A stretch of DNA of 64,000 bases from positions 62,001 to 126,000 of the forward strand of contig JADKJM010000016.1 of NCBI GenBank assembly GCA_016721005.1. The letters run 5' to 3'. Origin of the DNA: Flavobacteriales bacterium. Lineage in GTDB: Bacteria; Bacteroidota; Bacteroidia; Flavobacteriales_F; PHOS-HE28. A program made the position numbers and the translations under genes. Positions 1 to 7,593 of the stretch are shown one piece after another. Under the pieces are notes generated by a model. The model saw nothing but the letters and a program-made list of their open reading frames with translations, had not been told where the DNA came from and ran no database searches. The stretch's first letter is position 1; the number at the start of each line of letters is the position of its first letter.

Positions 1-1058
1 TCCGCTGCGCTGAGTCCGTTCACGCCGGATACGCTCCAACTGAAGAAGATGTCGCGCGCGCCGTTGGTGTATTGTTCCCACACCACGCCGAGCGTATCCC
101 CTACCCCTGCGATGCGCGGGAAATTCTGTTGCACGCCGGAGGCTTCGCCGGGCATCACAAAGCGTTGCGTGCCGGTGGAAAGATCCGCCGCAAGTGCGGT
201 TCCGATATGTACTTTGGTGCCGTTGCTCGCGCCGGACATCCATACATAGCGCACGCTGTCGCCCGCGAGGTAGCCATCGGGACCGCTGCTCGGGCAGGCG
301 TTCAGCACCCAGCCGGTGGCGTCCACTTCATTCCCCACGGGGAAGGTCATTCCGCCATCCAACGACGTGGCGCCCCAGATCACGCGGATGTTGGAACCCG
401 CATTGCGATACAGCGCGACCGCCTTGTTGTCCTGGACCATGATCTGGTTCGGGCAGCAATCACAGACCTCGCCCGGTGCATAGGGCGTACTGATCTGGAC
501 CGGTGACATGAAGGCGCCGCCCATCATGTGCGTGACCACTTGCCGCGCACCGTTCCAACCGCCATCGAACTGCATGTACTGCACCACGGGCAGGTCCGGA
601 TCGCTCAAGGCGATGGTGGGGAAACGGGAGACGAGGCCATCGAAGGGATCCACGCGCATGGTATCGCCCCAGGTGGAACCGCCGTCATCCGAGCGCCGCG
701 CATACACCGGCTTGGTCTCTTCCGGTGTCGCCTTCATCACCACCCACACGGTGTTGCCTACCGCGGCGATGCTGCTGCCCATCCAATCCGCCACCGCCGG
801 CACACAACCGGGCGTGCTTACTTCCATGGCGCTGGTGAATCCGGTTCCGCTACCGATGGCCACGTAGTTCCGTGCCGGGCCACTTGCACCCCAGAGCACC
901 ACCGGCGCGCCGGAGGCGTTCAGCGCGATGCGCGGGCGCAGCATGCCTTGGGCGGGCGCATTGCAATCCACCGGTGCATCCCACGCGATGGTGGGTGCCT
1001 GCGCGAACGAGGCAAGTGAAAGAAAAGAGGCGAGGGTGAGGGTGAGGGTTCTCATCAT
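1..1058 (-). CDS. Secreted sialidase/BNR-like protein, 3' end cut by window edge
   Basis: Reading the minus strand from the ATG at 1058 gives an uninterrupted frame of about 352 codons to base 1, so the C-terminus is missing. It opens with a signal peptide (MMRTLTLTLASFLSLASFAQ). The body has sialidase/BNR-repeat-like stretches such as RRSDDGGSTWGDTM and GATSLDGGMTF, where an SxDGGxTW-like Asp-box is visible. Near residue 190 there is a cysteine-rich GEVCDCCPNQI motif of a kind I associate with secreted sialidase-like beta-propellers. Function is inferred from the propeller motifs; the substrate is unknown and enzymatic activity is unproven. A T9SS sorting domain could lie beyond the window. 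Confidence 0.75.
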   Translation of the reverse strand, partial: MMRTLTLTLASFLSLASFAQAPTIAWDAPVDCNAPAQGMLRPRIALNASGAPVVLWGASGPARNYVAIGSGTGFTSAMEVSTPGCVPAVADWMGSSIAAVGNTVWVVMKATPEETKPVYARRSDDGGSTWGDTMRVDPFDGLVSRFPTIALSDPDLPVVQYMQFDGGWNGARQVVTHMMGGAFMSPVQISTPYAPGEVCDCCPNQIMVQDNKAVALYRNAGSNIRVIWGATSLDGGMTFPVGNEVDATGWVLNACPSSGPDGYLAGDSVRYVWMSGASNGTKVHIGTALAADLSTGTQRFVMPGEASGVQQNFPRIAGVGDTLGVVWEQYTNGARDIFFSWSVSGVNGLSAA

Positions 1059-1113
1059 GTGTTCCGTGTGGCAAGGGTCATTCGATCCGTTCAAGGTATC
1101 CATCCGGCGATCC

Positions 1114-1632
1114 CTACTTCGCACGCATCCGGTTGCCGCGCGCTTCGTGCGTGAGTTCGACGAGGCCGAGTGCTTCCATCAATGGCGGCAGGTAGACCCC
1201 GAAGCGGCCGCGCAGTCCTTTCTTCAAGCCATACCATCCCTTCACCGGATTCTTCGGTGATCGGCCCCATGCTTCCACGGTGCCCTCCTTTGCTGGTTTC
1301 TGCTCATCGGCGCCACCGAGGTCCATCCAATCGCCGTGCTTCTTCAACATCGCGTGCAGGTCGGTGATCGCGGAAAGCTCGTAGAGCAATACGGTCTTGC
1401 CGACCGTACAGACCAGCACCTCTTGCATCCCTGTGCTGAGCGAAGTCGAAGCATCCTTCTCCTCCACATGCATGGTGTATTCCGATGTGCCCGGAGGCGT
1501 CTTCAGTTTCCAGGGGGTGTCCTTGCCGCGCTTTTCCATGTTCGGGTGTTGTGGTACGAAGGTCGGAACACATGGCTCGAGGCTCATGTCTCCATTTGAG
1601 CTGCGCTTGCCGTGTACAGTAACCTTCCACAT
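1114..1632 (-). CDS. Conserved protein of unknown function, interrupted by an in-frame repeat
   Basis: A 172-residue soluble protein without signal peptide or membrane segment. The C-terminal half (VGKTVLLYELSAITDLHAML to the end) is rich in conserved-looking short motifs (HGDWMDLGGADEQKPA, EAWGRSPKNPVKGWYGLKKG) and resembles a small Bacteroidota family of unknown function; I do not trust a specific DUF number. Residues around 60-70 (DASTSLSTGMQ) are encoded by a dispersed repeat at 1433-1454 that looks inserted between VEEKD and EVLVCTVGKT. The frame stays open, so the protein may still be made. It is followed on the same strand by the truncated sialidase-like gene. Confidence 0.7.
   Translation of the reverse strand: MWKVTVHGKRSSNGDMSLEPCVPTFVPQHPNMEKRGKDTPWKLKTPPGTSEYTMHVEEKDASTSLSTGMQEVLVCTVGKTVLLYELSAITDLHAMLKKHGDWMDLGGADEQKPAKEGTVEAWGRSPKNPVKGWYGLKKGLRGRFGVYLPPLMEALGLVELTHEARGNRMRAK
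1433..1454. repeat. Short dispersed repeat inside a coding sequence
   Basis: On the minus strand this reads ATGCTTCGACTTCGCTCAGC plus two bases. This TTCGACTTCGCTCAGCAC-type sequence is a familiar dispersed repeat in many bacterial genomes. Here it lies in frame within the 1114-1632 gene and adds about nine residues (ASTSLSTGM). Confidence 0.6.
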
Positions 1633-1669
1633 CTCGCTCGACCAATGGGCAGTTCAAAGGCTTGGTCTT

Positions 1670-2405
1670 GATGATCCGGTTCGCCACCCGATCATCCACC
1701 CACCAGAGAACGCGTAGGCGCAGCGAAGCGTGCGGTGGCATCCTCCTCCGCGCACGTCACTCCGGAAGCTCGCCGGACAAGGGCCGTCATCCCGGCGAAC
1801 GCCGGGACGGAGTCTCGTAAAGAACCGACGACAATGAATGTGCTTCGATCATTAGCGAGACCCCGTCCCGGCTCACAGGCCGGGATGACAGCCCGGGGTG
1901 ACAACCGTTGTGGTTGATGATCCGGTTCGCTACGAGATCATCCAACCACCAGAGAATACGCTGGCGCAGCGAAGCGTGCGGTGGCATCCTCCTCCGCGCA
2001 CGTCACTCCGGAAGCTCGCCGGACAAGGGCCGTCATCCCGGCGAACGCCGGGACGGAGTCTCGTAAAGAACCGACGACAATGAATGTGCTTCGATCATTA
2101 GCGAGACCCCGTCCCGGCTCACGGGCCGGGATGACAGCCCGGGGTGACAACCGTTGTGGTTGATGATCCGGTTCGCTACGAGATCATCCAACCACCAGAG
2201 AATACGCTGGCGCAGCGAAGCGTGCGGTGGCATCCTCCTCCGCGCACGTCACTCCGGAAGCTCGCCGGACAAGGGCCGTCATTCCGGCCCGTGAGCCGGG
2301 ACGGAGTCTCGCACAGAACCGACGAAAATGAATGTGCTTCGATCATTAGCGAGACCCCGTCCCGGCTCACGGGCCGGAATGACAGCCCGGCGTGACAACC
2401 GTTGA
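1670..2405. repeat. Three tandem copies of a 246-bp repeat unit
   Basis: The sequence GATGATCCGGT recurs at 1670, 1916 and 2162, giving units of 246, 246 and about 244 bp. Units 1 and 2 are almost identical apart from a diverged first 50 bp in unit 1. Each unit carries two facing palindromic arms of the GTCATCCCGGC...GCCGGGATGAC kind around a spacer containing GAATGTGCTTCGATCATTAG. No transposase is present. The small frames open on both strands recur only because the DNA repeats, and I do not call them genes. Confidence 0.9.
2278..2383. repeat. Inverted repeat within the third 246-bp unit
   Basis: Arms 2278-2311 and 2350-2383 are reverse complements at 33 of 34 positions around a 38-bp spacer. 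In units 1 and 2 the left arm is a different sequence (GTCATCCCGGCGAACGCCGG) that is itself self-complementary, while the right arm keeps the GGCTCACxGGCC form. Unit 3 therefore has matched arms and the others do not. Confidence 0.85.
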
Positions 2406-2414
2406 GGGATGGGT

Positions 2415-2458
2415 GATGGGTTCCTGAAGCCCCGCTGAAAAGCGGGGAAAAGGTGGAA
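2415..2458. repeat. 44-bp direct repeat, left copy, with internal hairpin
   Basis: Identical over 44 bases to 3258-3301. Both contain CCCCGCTGAAAAGCGGGG, a 7-bp GC-rich stem with a GAAA loop. The two copies bracket the DUF433/DUF5615 gene pair exactly once on each side. Confidence 0.9.
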
Positions 2459-2595
2459 AGAGAAAAGCGGGAATTCATAAACGCAATTCCACCAAGCCCT
2501 CGATCGCAGGATCTCTGCTGTCCGGCGGCAGACCGGATGAGCGGCTGGAGGAACTCGACGATCATCCACTACCACATCGGGTTCCGGCATGCGCC

Positions 2596-2603
2596 TATCT
2601 TTG
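2596..2603 (+). promoter_or_regulatory. Bacteroidota -7 element (TATCTTTG)
   Basis: Matches TAnnTTTG and lies 19 bases before the DUF433 ATG at 2623. No clear TTG at the -33 distance was seen, so this is a weak call. Confidence 0.45.
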
Positions 2604-2622
2604 AGCAACGAACCCTTTCCAC

Positions 2623-2859
2623 ATGGCCACTGACCTGCTTTCGCGCATCACCATGGACCCGGAGATCTGCCATGGGCAGCCCGTGGTGCGTGGCCTGCGC
2701 TATCCGGTGGAGAACATGCTGGAACTGCTGGCCAGCGGCATGACCAACGCGGAGATCCTAGCGGACTATCCCGACCTGGAGAACGAGGATCTGCTGGCCT
2801 GCTTGGCCTATGCGGTGCAACTGGCCCAATTGCGCGGGTTCTATCCTTTGGCGCGGTGA
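2623..2859 (+). CDS. DUF433 protein, probable antitoxin (VapB-like)
   Basis: A 78-residue protein with the DUF433 pattern: RITMDPEICHGQPVVRGLRY followed by VENMLELLASGMTNAEILADYPDL, a helix-turn-helix-like segment. DUF433 proteins are commonly encoded directly before DUF5615 PIN-like proteins and are thought to act as DNA-binding antitoxins. Here the stop overlaps the GTG start of the next gene (GTGA at 2856-2859), which implies translational coupling. The pair lies between 44-bp direct repeats and next to a tandem repeat array, suggesting an accessory locus. Confidence 0.85.
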   Translation: MATDLLSRITMDPEICHGQPVVRGLRYPVENMLELLASGMTNAEILADYPDLENEDLLACLAYAVQLAQLRGFYPLAR

Positions 2860-3209
2860 AGTGGTTGGTGGACGCCCAGCTTCCGTTGGCGCTTGCCGTG
2901 GCCATGCGCATGGCGGGCAGGGATGTGCGCCACACCCTCGATCCGCCTAGGGCCAATGCCACCACGGATGACGCATTGCGTGACCTGATCATGAGCGAGG
3001 ACCGCGTCATCATCACCAAGGACCGTGGCTTCCGGGCATCGCATGTGCTGCGCGGCCGCCCCAAGCGCTTGGTGTTCGTGACCACGGGCAACATCCGCAA
3101 TGCGCAACTGGTGCCACTTTTCGTGCGCAACCTGGCGCTCATCGAAGAGGCCTTCGGCAAAGGCGACTACGTGGAATTCGGACTGGACGGCTTACGTGCG
3201 CAAGGATAG
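2856..3209 (+). CDS. DUF5615 PIN-like protein, probable toxin
   Basis: A 117-residue protein starting at GTG 2856. It opens with KWLVDAQLPLALAVAMRMAG, with the early Asp typical of Mut7-C/DUF5615 PIN-like domains. The central acidic motif SEDRVIITKDRGF matches the family SxDRVIxTxDxDF pattern. PIN-like folds are metal-dependent RNases, so the inferred role is a toxin RNase neutralised by the preceding DUF433 protein. The GTGA overlap with that gene supports one operon. The activity is inferred from family and context. Confidence 0.85.
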   Translation: MKWLVDAQLPLALAVAMRMAGRDVRHTLDPPRANATTDDALRDLIMSEDRVIITKDRGFRASHVLRGRPKRLVFVTTGNIRNAQLVPLFVRNLALIEEAFGKGDYVEFGLDGLRAQG

Positions 3210-3257
3210 ACGGGCGATGCGCCTGCGCCCGAACGCGGCGTCCACGTCGGGCATCGC

Positions 3258-3301
3258 GATGGGTTCCTGAAGCCCCGCTGAAAAGCGGGGAAAAGGTGGA
3301 A
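3258..3301. repeat. 44-bp direct repeat, right copy, with internal hairpin
   Basis: Second copy of the 2415-2458 sequence, in the same orientation, just downstream of the DUF5615 stop. Its hairpin (7-bp stem, GAAA loop) could also end transcription of the TA pair, though no T-run follows. Confidence 0.9.
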
Positions 3302-3457
3302 GAAGGACGGATCCTCTTACCGGCCGGCAGCATCTCAATTGGGTTCAGGTGAATTGGGACAGTACCGGATCAGGACCGATCGTGATGGACGGTGCCGACC
3401 ATGCCTCGGCCGCCTATCCGCCTTACCCCTGCGGGGATCCTCCCCAAAGCGGGCCGC

Positions 3458-3487
3458 TTGCCGGGATCCGAATTCCGCCTACATTCG
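3458..3487 (+). promoter_or_regulatory. Promoter of the RRM gene
   Basis: TTG at 3458-3460, a 19-base spacer and TACATTCG at 3480-3487 fit the Bacteroidota -33/-7 pattern. The start codon is 83 bases further on, leaving an unusually long leader for this window, which could allow post-transcriptional control. Confidence 0.5.
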
Positions 3488-3570
3488 TCCCCGCCCAACG
3501 GCCGGGGCGTTCTTTGGCGAGAGCTCCACGGCACAGGCAAGGACAAACACAAACCCAGTCAGTAGAACTC

Positions 3571-3966
3571 ATGAACATTTATGTCGCCAACGTGCCTTAC
3601 ACTGTGAGGGACCAGGAATTACGTGAACTCTTCGAACCATTCGGCGAGGTCACATCGGCCAAGATCATCATGGACAAGGCCACCAACCGGAGCCGCGGCT
3701 TCGGCTTCGTGGAAATGGCCAATGATGAAGCGGGTCGCGCAGGTATCGAGGGCACCAACGGCAAGAATTTCCACGGCCGCGACCTCGTAGTGAACGAGGC
3801 ACGCCCGCGTACCGAGGGCGATCGTCCTTCGTTCCGCAGTGGTGGCGGTGGTGGTGATCGTGGCGGTGACCGTGGCGGCTACCGTGGTGGCGATCGCGGC
3901 GGCAACGGCGGTGGTGGTGGTGGATACCGCGACCGTGGCGACCGCCCGCGTCGGGATGAGTACTAG
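3571..3966 (+). CDS. RNA-binding protein, single RRM domain with Gly/Arg-rich tail
   Basis: A 131-residue protein. Residues 1-80 form an RNA recognition motif with RNP2 (IYVANVPY) and RNP1 (RSRGFGFVEM), the aromatic residues that stack on RNA being present. Residues 90-131 are a low-complexity tail of GGGGGDRGGDRGGYRGG type, like the RGG tails of bacterial and eukaryotic RRM proteins. The ATG at 3571 was chosen because the domain begins there; an open frame extends upstream, but the promoter lies within it. Such proteins are common in Bacteroidota and often thought to act as RNA chaperones. The RNA targets are unknown. A strong terminator follows. Confidence 0.9.
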   Translation: MNIYVANVPYTVRDQELRELFEPFGEVTSAKIIMDKATNRSRGFGFVEMANDEAGRAGIEGTNGKNFHGRDLVVNEARPRTEGDRPSFRSGGGGGDRGGDRGGYRGGDRGGNGGGGGGYRDRGDRPRRDEY

Positions 3967-3989
3967 GACCAACTGACACAGATGAGATG

Positions 3990-4013
3990 GAGGCCCCGCG
4001 CAAGTGGGGCCTC
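3990..4013 (+). terminator. Rho-independent-type terminator after the RRM gene
   Basis: GAGGCCCC at 3990-3997 and GGGGCCTC at 4006-4013 form an 8-bp stem with an 8-base loop, 24 bases after the stop. The T-tract is poor (TTCCGTT). Confidence 0.75.
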
Positions 4014-4106
4014 TTCCGTTACCGGCATTCCCCAAAAGATGTTGATCACCTTGAACCATTGCAGCAAAGGGCCGTCCGAGACGCCGCGCGGGTCCCATGG
4101 CCCGGG

Positions 4107-4114
4107 TACTTTTA
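4107..4114 (+). promoter_or_regulatory. Possible -7 element five bases before a start codon
   Basis: TACTTTTA resembles TAnnTTTG and ends five bases before the ATG at 4120. If used, the mRNA would be leaderless or nearly so. Confidence 0.4.
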
Positions 4115-4119
4115 GCGCC

Positions 4120-6627
4120 ATGCTCTTTCGCTCCGTCCTTCTCTTCCTTTTCCTCACCGGGGCGATGTCCATGCTGGCCCAACGACCGAACGGTACCGGC
4201 CGGCCCAACGGCGCACCTGCGATCGGGCGGGTCTATGGGCGCGTGATCGATGCGAGCACGGGCAAGGGGGCCGAGTTCACCACGGTGGTGGTGCGCTCCA
4301 TGCGCAAGGACAGCATCCTCGGTGGTTGCATCTCGCGCGGCAATGGCGAATTCGAAGTGGAGAAGTTGCCTGTTGGACCGCCGTTGAAGGTGACGGTCAG
4401 CTTCATCGGTTTCAAGCCGTGGACGCAGCAAGTGCAGCTGACGCGTGAGCGCATGGAACTGGACCTGGGCAACATCAGTTTGGAGCCGGATGCGGAGCTG
4501 CTGAAGGAAGTGGAAGTCGTGGGCGAGAAGAGCACCATGGTGATGATGGTGGATCGCCGCGTCTTCAATGTGGAGAAGGACCTGAGCACCCAAGGCGGCA
4601 CCGGTGTGGATGTGATGAAGAACGTCCCGGGACTGAGCGTGGACCTGGACGGTAACGTGCAGATGCGCGGAGCCTCACCCCAGATCCTGATCGATGGACG
4701 GCCATCGTCCATCACCTTGGAGCAGATCCCGGCGGAGGATATCGAACGGGTGGAGGTGATCACCAATCCCTCGGTGGCCTTCGATGCGAACACCACCGGC
4801 GGCATCATCAACATCGTGCAGAAGAAGAACACAAGACCCGGTTACTTCGGCCAGGTACAAGGTGGCCTGGGTACGAACGATCGCGTGCAAGGCGGTGCCA
4901 ACCTGAACATGAAGGAAGGGCGTTGGGCCTTCAGCCTCGGCGCCAATTACAACACGGGAGAGAACACCACGGACGGCAACTCCGATCGCGTGGAACGGAA
5001 CAACGGCACCACCACTGGTTTCTACGGACAGGATACCGATTCGCGCAGTCGGCGCACCATGAACGGAGGACGCCTCGGGATGGATTGGCAGGTGAGCAAC
5101 CGCAACCTGATCACCTTCTCCCAGAGTTATCGCACACACGACATGGAAAGCGATGATGCCCTGGCCTCCACCCTCTTGAATGCGGACCGCACGTTGTTGA
5201 ACTCCGGCACGCAATACAACCGCACCACTTCGGACCACCTCAGCTACAGTTCACAACTGGGTTTCCGGCGGAAGTCGCCGAAGGAAGGGCGGGAGTGGAA
5301 TGCGGACCTCACGTACAACCGATCGCGCAGGAACAGCGTGGCGAACTTCGATCAGTACACCTTAGGGACCGATGGTGCGAATGAGGTGTACAGCCCGCGC
5401 TTGCAGGAGAATCAAGGTGGAAGCACGAACGAGCAGATCTCCCTCCAAGCGGACTTCACGGAGCCCTTGGGCGAACGCAACAAGTTGGAGTACGGCATGA
5501 AGGCGAATTGGAAGTTGGACAACACCTTCCTCGATGTCTTCGTGACCTCGCCGCTCGTGGGCACGAATGTGCAGGACACGACGCTGACGAACGATTACGG
5601 GATCACGGATATCGTGAACGCCGCGTACGTGAACTGGTCGCACCGCCTGACCGACCGTTGGTCCCTGCAGACCGGATTCCGTTTCGAGCAGACCTGGTTC
5701 GAAACGAAACTCCGCGGCAAGGACATCACCTTCAGTTACAAATACCCCGACGGGACGGAGAACCTTGCCAAGGCGCTCTTCCCGGCGCTCTACCTCTCGC
5801 GCAAATGGGATGGCAGCTTGCGCGAAGTGCAGGTGAACATATCGCGCAAGATCAGTCGCCCCAACTTCTGGCAGATCATGCCCTTCATCATGTACAGCGA
5901 TAGCCGCAACGTGCGGATCGGCAATCCGGCCTTGGCCCCGGAACTCAGCACGCTGGCCGAGGTGAACCACCTCCTCCCCTTCCTGAAGAGCAAAGGCACC
6001 TGGCTCACCAGCGCGTTCGGCCGCTACACGCAGGACGTGATCACGAGCTATGCGACGCCCTTGCATTCGGACACCACGTTGTTGCTGAACACCTTCGTGA
6101 ACGGCAGCTACAGTTCGAGCGCCGGTTGGGAGAACATCGTGAAGATCGAACCGGTGAAGGGACTTCAATTCACCATGAGCGGCACGATCCAGTACACCGA
6201 CGTGGCGTTGGGGAATGCGCAGGGCAACACGCGGAACACCGGCACGAACTGGAACGCGAAGACCATGGTGGCCTGGCGCTTCCAGAAGGATTGGAACCTG
6301 CAATTGAACGGCGAATACGAAAGCCCGCGCGTTCAACCCCAAGGAAGGAGCCTGGCGCAATACGGCTTGGACGCTTCGGTGAGCCATGACTTCACGAAGA
6401 AACTGAGCGGCGTACTGATGGTGAACGATGTGTTCTACACGCGGCGCTGGGGCAACATCATCGATACGCCGAGCCTGTACCAGGAGAGCTTCCGCAGACG
6501 CGAGATGCGCTTCGTGCGCTTCACCCTCACATGGAAGTTCGGCGAGCAGAACACCTCGCTCTTCCGCAAGCGCAACCAGCAACGTCCTGAACCGGGCGCT
6601 GGTGGTGGTGGCGATATGGAGATGTGA
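4120..6627 (+). CDS. Outer-membrane beta-barrel receptor (TonB-receptor-like, carboxypeptidase-like N-terminal domain)
   Basis: An 835-residue protein with a signal peptide (MLFRSVLLFLFLTGAMSMLAQ). Residues about 35-115 form a carboxypeptidase-regulatory-like fold (GRVYGRVIDASTGKGAEFTT, VSFIGFKPW). A plug-like region follows (GGTGVDVMKNVPGLSVDLDG, QILIDGRPSSI, IERVEVITNPS, GGIINIV). A large C-terminal barrel then ends in alternating aromatic strands (RFTLTWKFG) and a Gly-rich tail. This matches the Bacteroidota outer-membrane beta-barrel family related to TonB-dependent receptors. The frame is open for 46 codons upstream, but the signal peptide fixes the ATG at 4120. The ligand is unknown. 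It runs head-on into the HmuY-like gene with no gap, so a link to haem uptake is possible but not shown. Confidence 0.88.
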   Translation: MLFRSVLLFLFLTGAMSMLAQRPNGTGRPNGAPAIGRVYGRVIDASTGKGAEFTTVVVRSMRKDSILGGCISRGNGEFEVEKLPVGPPLKVTVSFIGFKPWTQQVQLTRERMELDLGNISLEPDAELLKEVEVVGEKSTMVMMVDRRVFNVEKDLSTQGGTGVDVMKNVPGLSVDLDGNVQMRGASPQILIDGRPSSITLEQIPAEDIERVEVITNPSVAFDANTTGGIINIVQKKNTRPGYFGQVQGGLGTNDRVQGGANLNMKEGRWAFSLGANYNTGENTTDGNSDRVERNNGTTTGFYGQDTDSRSRRTMNGGRLGMDWQVSNRNLITFSQSYRTHDMESDDALASTLLNADRTLLNSGTQYNRTTSDHLSYSSQLGFRRKSPKEGREWNADLTYNRSRRNSVANFDQYTLGTDGANEVYSPRLQENQGGSTNEQISLQADFTEPLGERNKLEYGMKANWKLDNTFLDVFVTSPLVGTNVQDTTLTNDYGITDIVNAAYVNWSHRLTDRWSLQTGFRFEQTWFETKLRGKDITFSYKYPDGTENLAKALFPALYLSRKWDGSLREVQVNISRKISRPNFWQIMPFIMYSDSRNVRIGNPALAPELSTLAEVNHLLPFLKSKGTWLTSAFGRYTQDVITSYATPLHSDTTLLLNTFVNGSYSSSAGWENIVKIEPVKGLQFTMSGTIQYTDVALGNAQGNTRNTGTNWNAKTMVAWRFQKDWNLQLNGEYESPRVQPQGRSLAQYGLDASVSHDFTKKLSGVLMVNDVFYTRRWGNIIDTPSLYQESFRRREMRFVRFTLTWKFGEQNTSLFRKRNQQRPEPGAGGGGDMEM

Positions 6628-7593
6628 TCAGAGCGGCACCACCTCGAACTGCGGGCATCCGGTCTGGCCTTGCGGCCCATAGAACTCGATGCCACGCAGC
6701 TTGAAGAAGAAGCCTTCCGCGTCCTGCACGATGTAGGAACGACGCGGAACGATGCTGTAGCTGCTCGTCTCGAAGGAGTACACCTTCCAATCGTACCCGA
6801 TGGCGTTGCGTTCACCGGTGAACGGTGAGGACAACGTATCGCTCAATGCCACCGCAGCGAAGTCCATTCCATCGATCTCCGCCACGCGCACACTGTGCGG
6901 TGTGAGCATTCCAGCCACGAGGTACGGCAGGTAGGGCTCGTAGAACTGGTGGGTGTACTGCGTGATGCAGAAGTCCCATGCACCGATGACCGGTTCCACA
7001 GGAAGCACGCCGGTGGAGAATGAGAAGCTGGTGTGTTCGCGTAGCGGATCCTTGTTCACGGTGAACGCGATCCGTCCGCTGCCATCCAATTGCGCGTACT
7101 CGATCGAATAGGCGGTTGTCGAAACGCCGGTCATCCGCAACTTGATCGGATCCAAGGACTCGCCATTGGCACCGTACCCGCGATCGATGAGGTACACATG
7201 ACCGGTGCCGCGCCAATCGCCGATCGCCGTGCTATCCGCGCGTCCGCTCGGCGCATCGATCCTTCGCCCGGCGTGCATACCGACCGTGTCGTGCGCGGCT
7301 TCGAGATCCACCGCGCCGATATCCCATGCGGTCATCAGGCGTGATCCGTTCAGGAACACCCGCCATCCATCCGGAGCGCTCTCGAAGGCGAGATCCCAAA
7401 CGGTCCGCGCGTTATCGGAGACCACGGTGCCCGATCCGAGATCGAACCAGAGTTGCTGGCCGTAGCCCTCTCCCAGGCAGAACTGGTAGGTAGCGGCATT
7501 TCCTCGCGGGGTCTTCGGGACCGGCAGTTCGTCCTTCATGCAACCCGCGAGAAGCACGCTCATCACCACCCATGCTGTGTACGCGCGCCTCAT
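6628..7593 (-). CDS. HmuY-like haem-binding lipoprotein
   Basis: A 321-residue protein with a lipoprotein signal peptide and lipobox (VLLAGC, Cys at residue 18), so probably anchored in the outer membrane. The body follows the HmuY pattern: WDLAFES near the start, WDFCITQYTH in the middle and IGYDWKVYSF with SYIVQDAEGFFFKLR near the end. HmuY proteins bind haem outside the cell and pass it to the TonB-dependent receptor HmuR. The four-base ATGA overlap with the upstream receptor gene (7590-9872) supports that pairing. A paralogue with a T9SS tail lies at 12281-13525. I could not identify haem-ligating residues with certainty. Confidence 0.85.
   Translation of the reverse strand: MRRAYTAWVVMSVLLAGCMKDELPVPKTPRGNAATYQFCLGEGYGQQLWFDLGSGTVVSDNARTVWDLAFESAPDGWRVFLNGSRLMTAWDIGAVDLEAAHDTVGMHAGRRIDAPSGRADSTAIGDWRGTGHVYLIDRGYGANGESLDPIKLRMTGVSTTAYSIEYAQLDGSGRIAFTVNKDPLREHTSFSFSTGVLPVEPVIGAWDFCITQYTHQFYEPYLPYLVAGMLTPHSVRVAEIDGMDFAAVALSDTLSSPFTGERNAIGYDWKVYSFETSSYSIVPRRSYIVQDAEGFFFKLRGIEFYGPQGQTGCPQFEVVPL

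Larger units (their letters stand above)
2406..2622. other. Intergenic region upstream of the DUF433/DUF5615 pair
   Basis: No convincing gene. It holds the left 44-bp direct repeat (2415-2458) and a TATCTTTG element (2596-2603) 19 bases before the DUF433 start. Confidence 0.6.
3210..3570. other. Intergenic region between the TA pair and the RRM gene
   Basis: No gene seen in these 361 bases. It contains the right 44-bp direct repeat (3258-3301) and a good Bacteroidota promoter (3458-3487) that would give the RRM mRNA a leader of roughly 75-80 bases. Confidence 0.6.

Noticed and set aside
1692..2233. Pairs of identical 60-70 codon frames in the tandem repeats
   Set aside because: They are conserved only because the repeat units are copies; there is no start context and coding character is absent.
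1670..2405. CRISPR array
   Set aside because: Units are 246 bp with no short repeat/unique spacer pattern and no cas genes nearby.
3619..4593. A 324-codon minus-strand frame across the RRM gene and the receptor start
   Set aside because: It crosses a terminator and a promoter and its His/Ala-rich translation mirrors the Gly-rich tail of the RRM protein.
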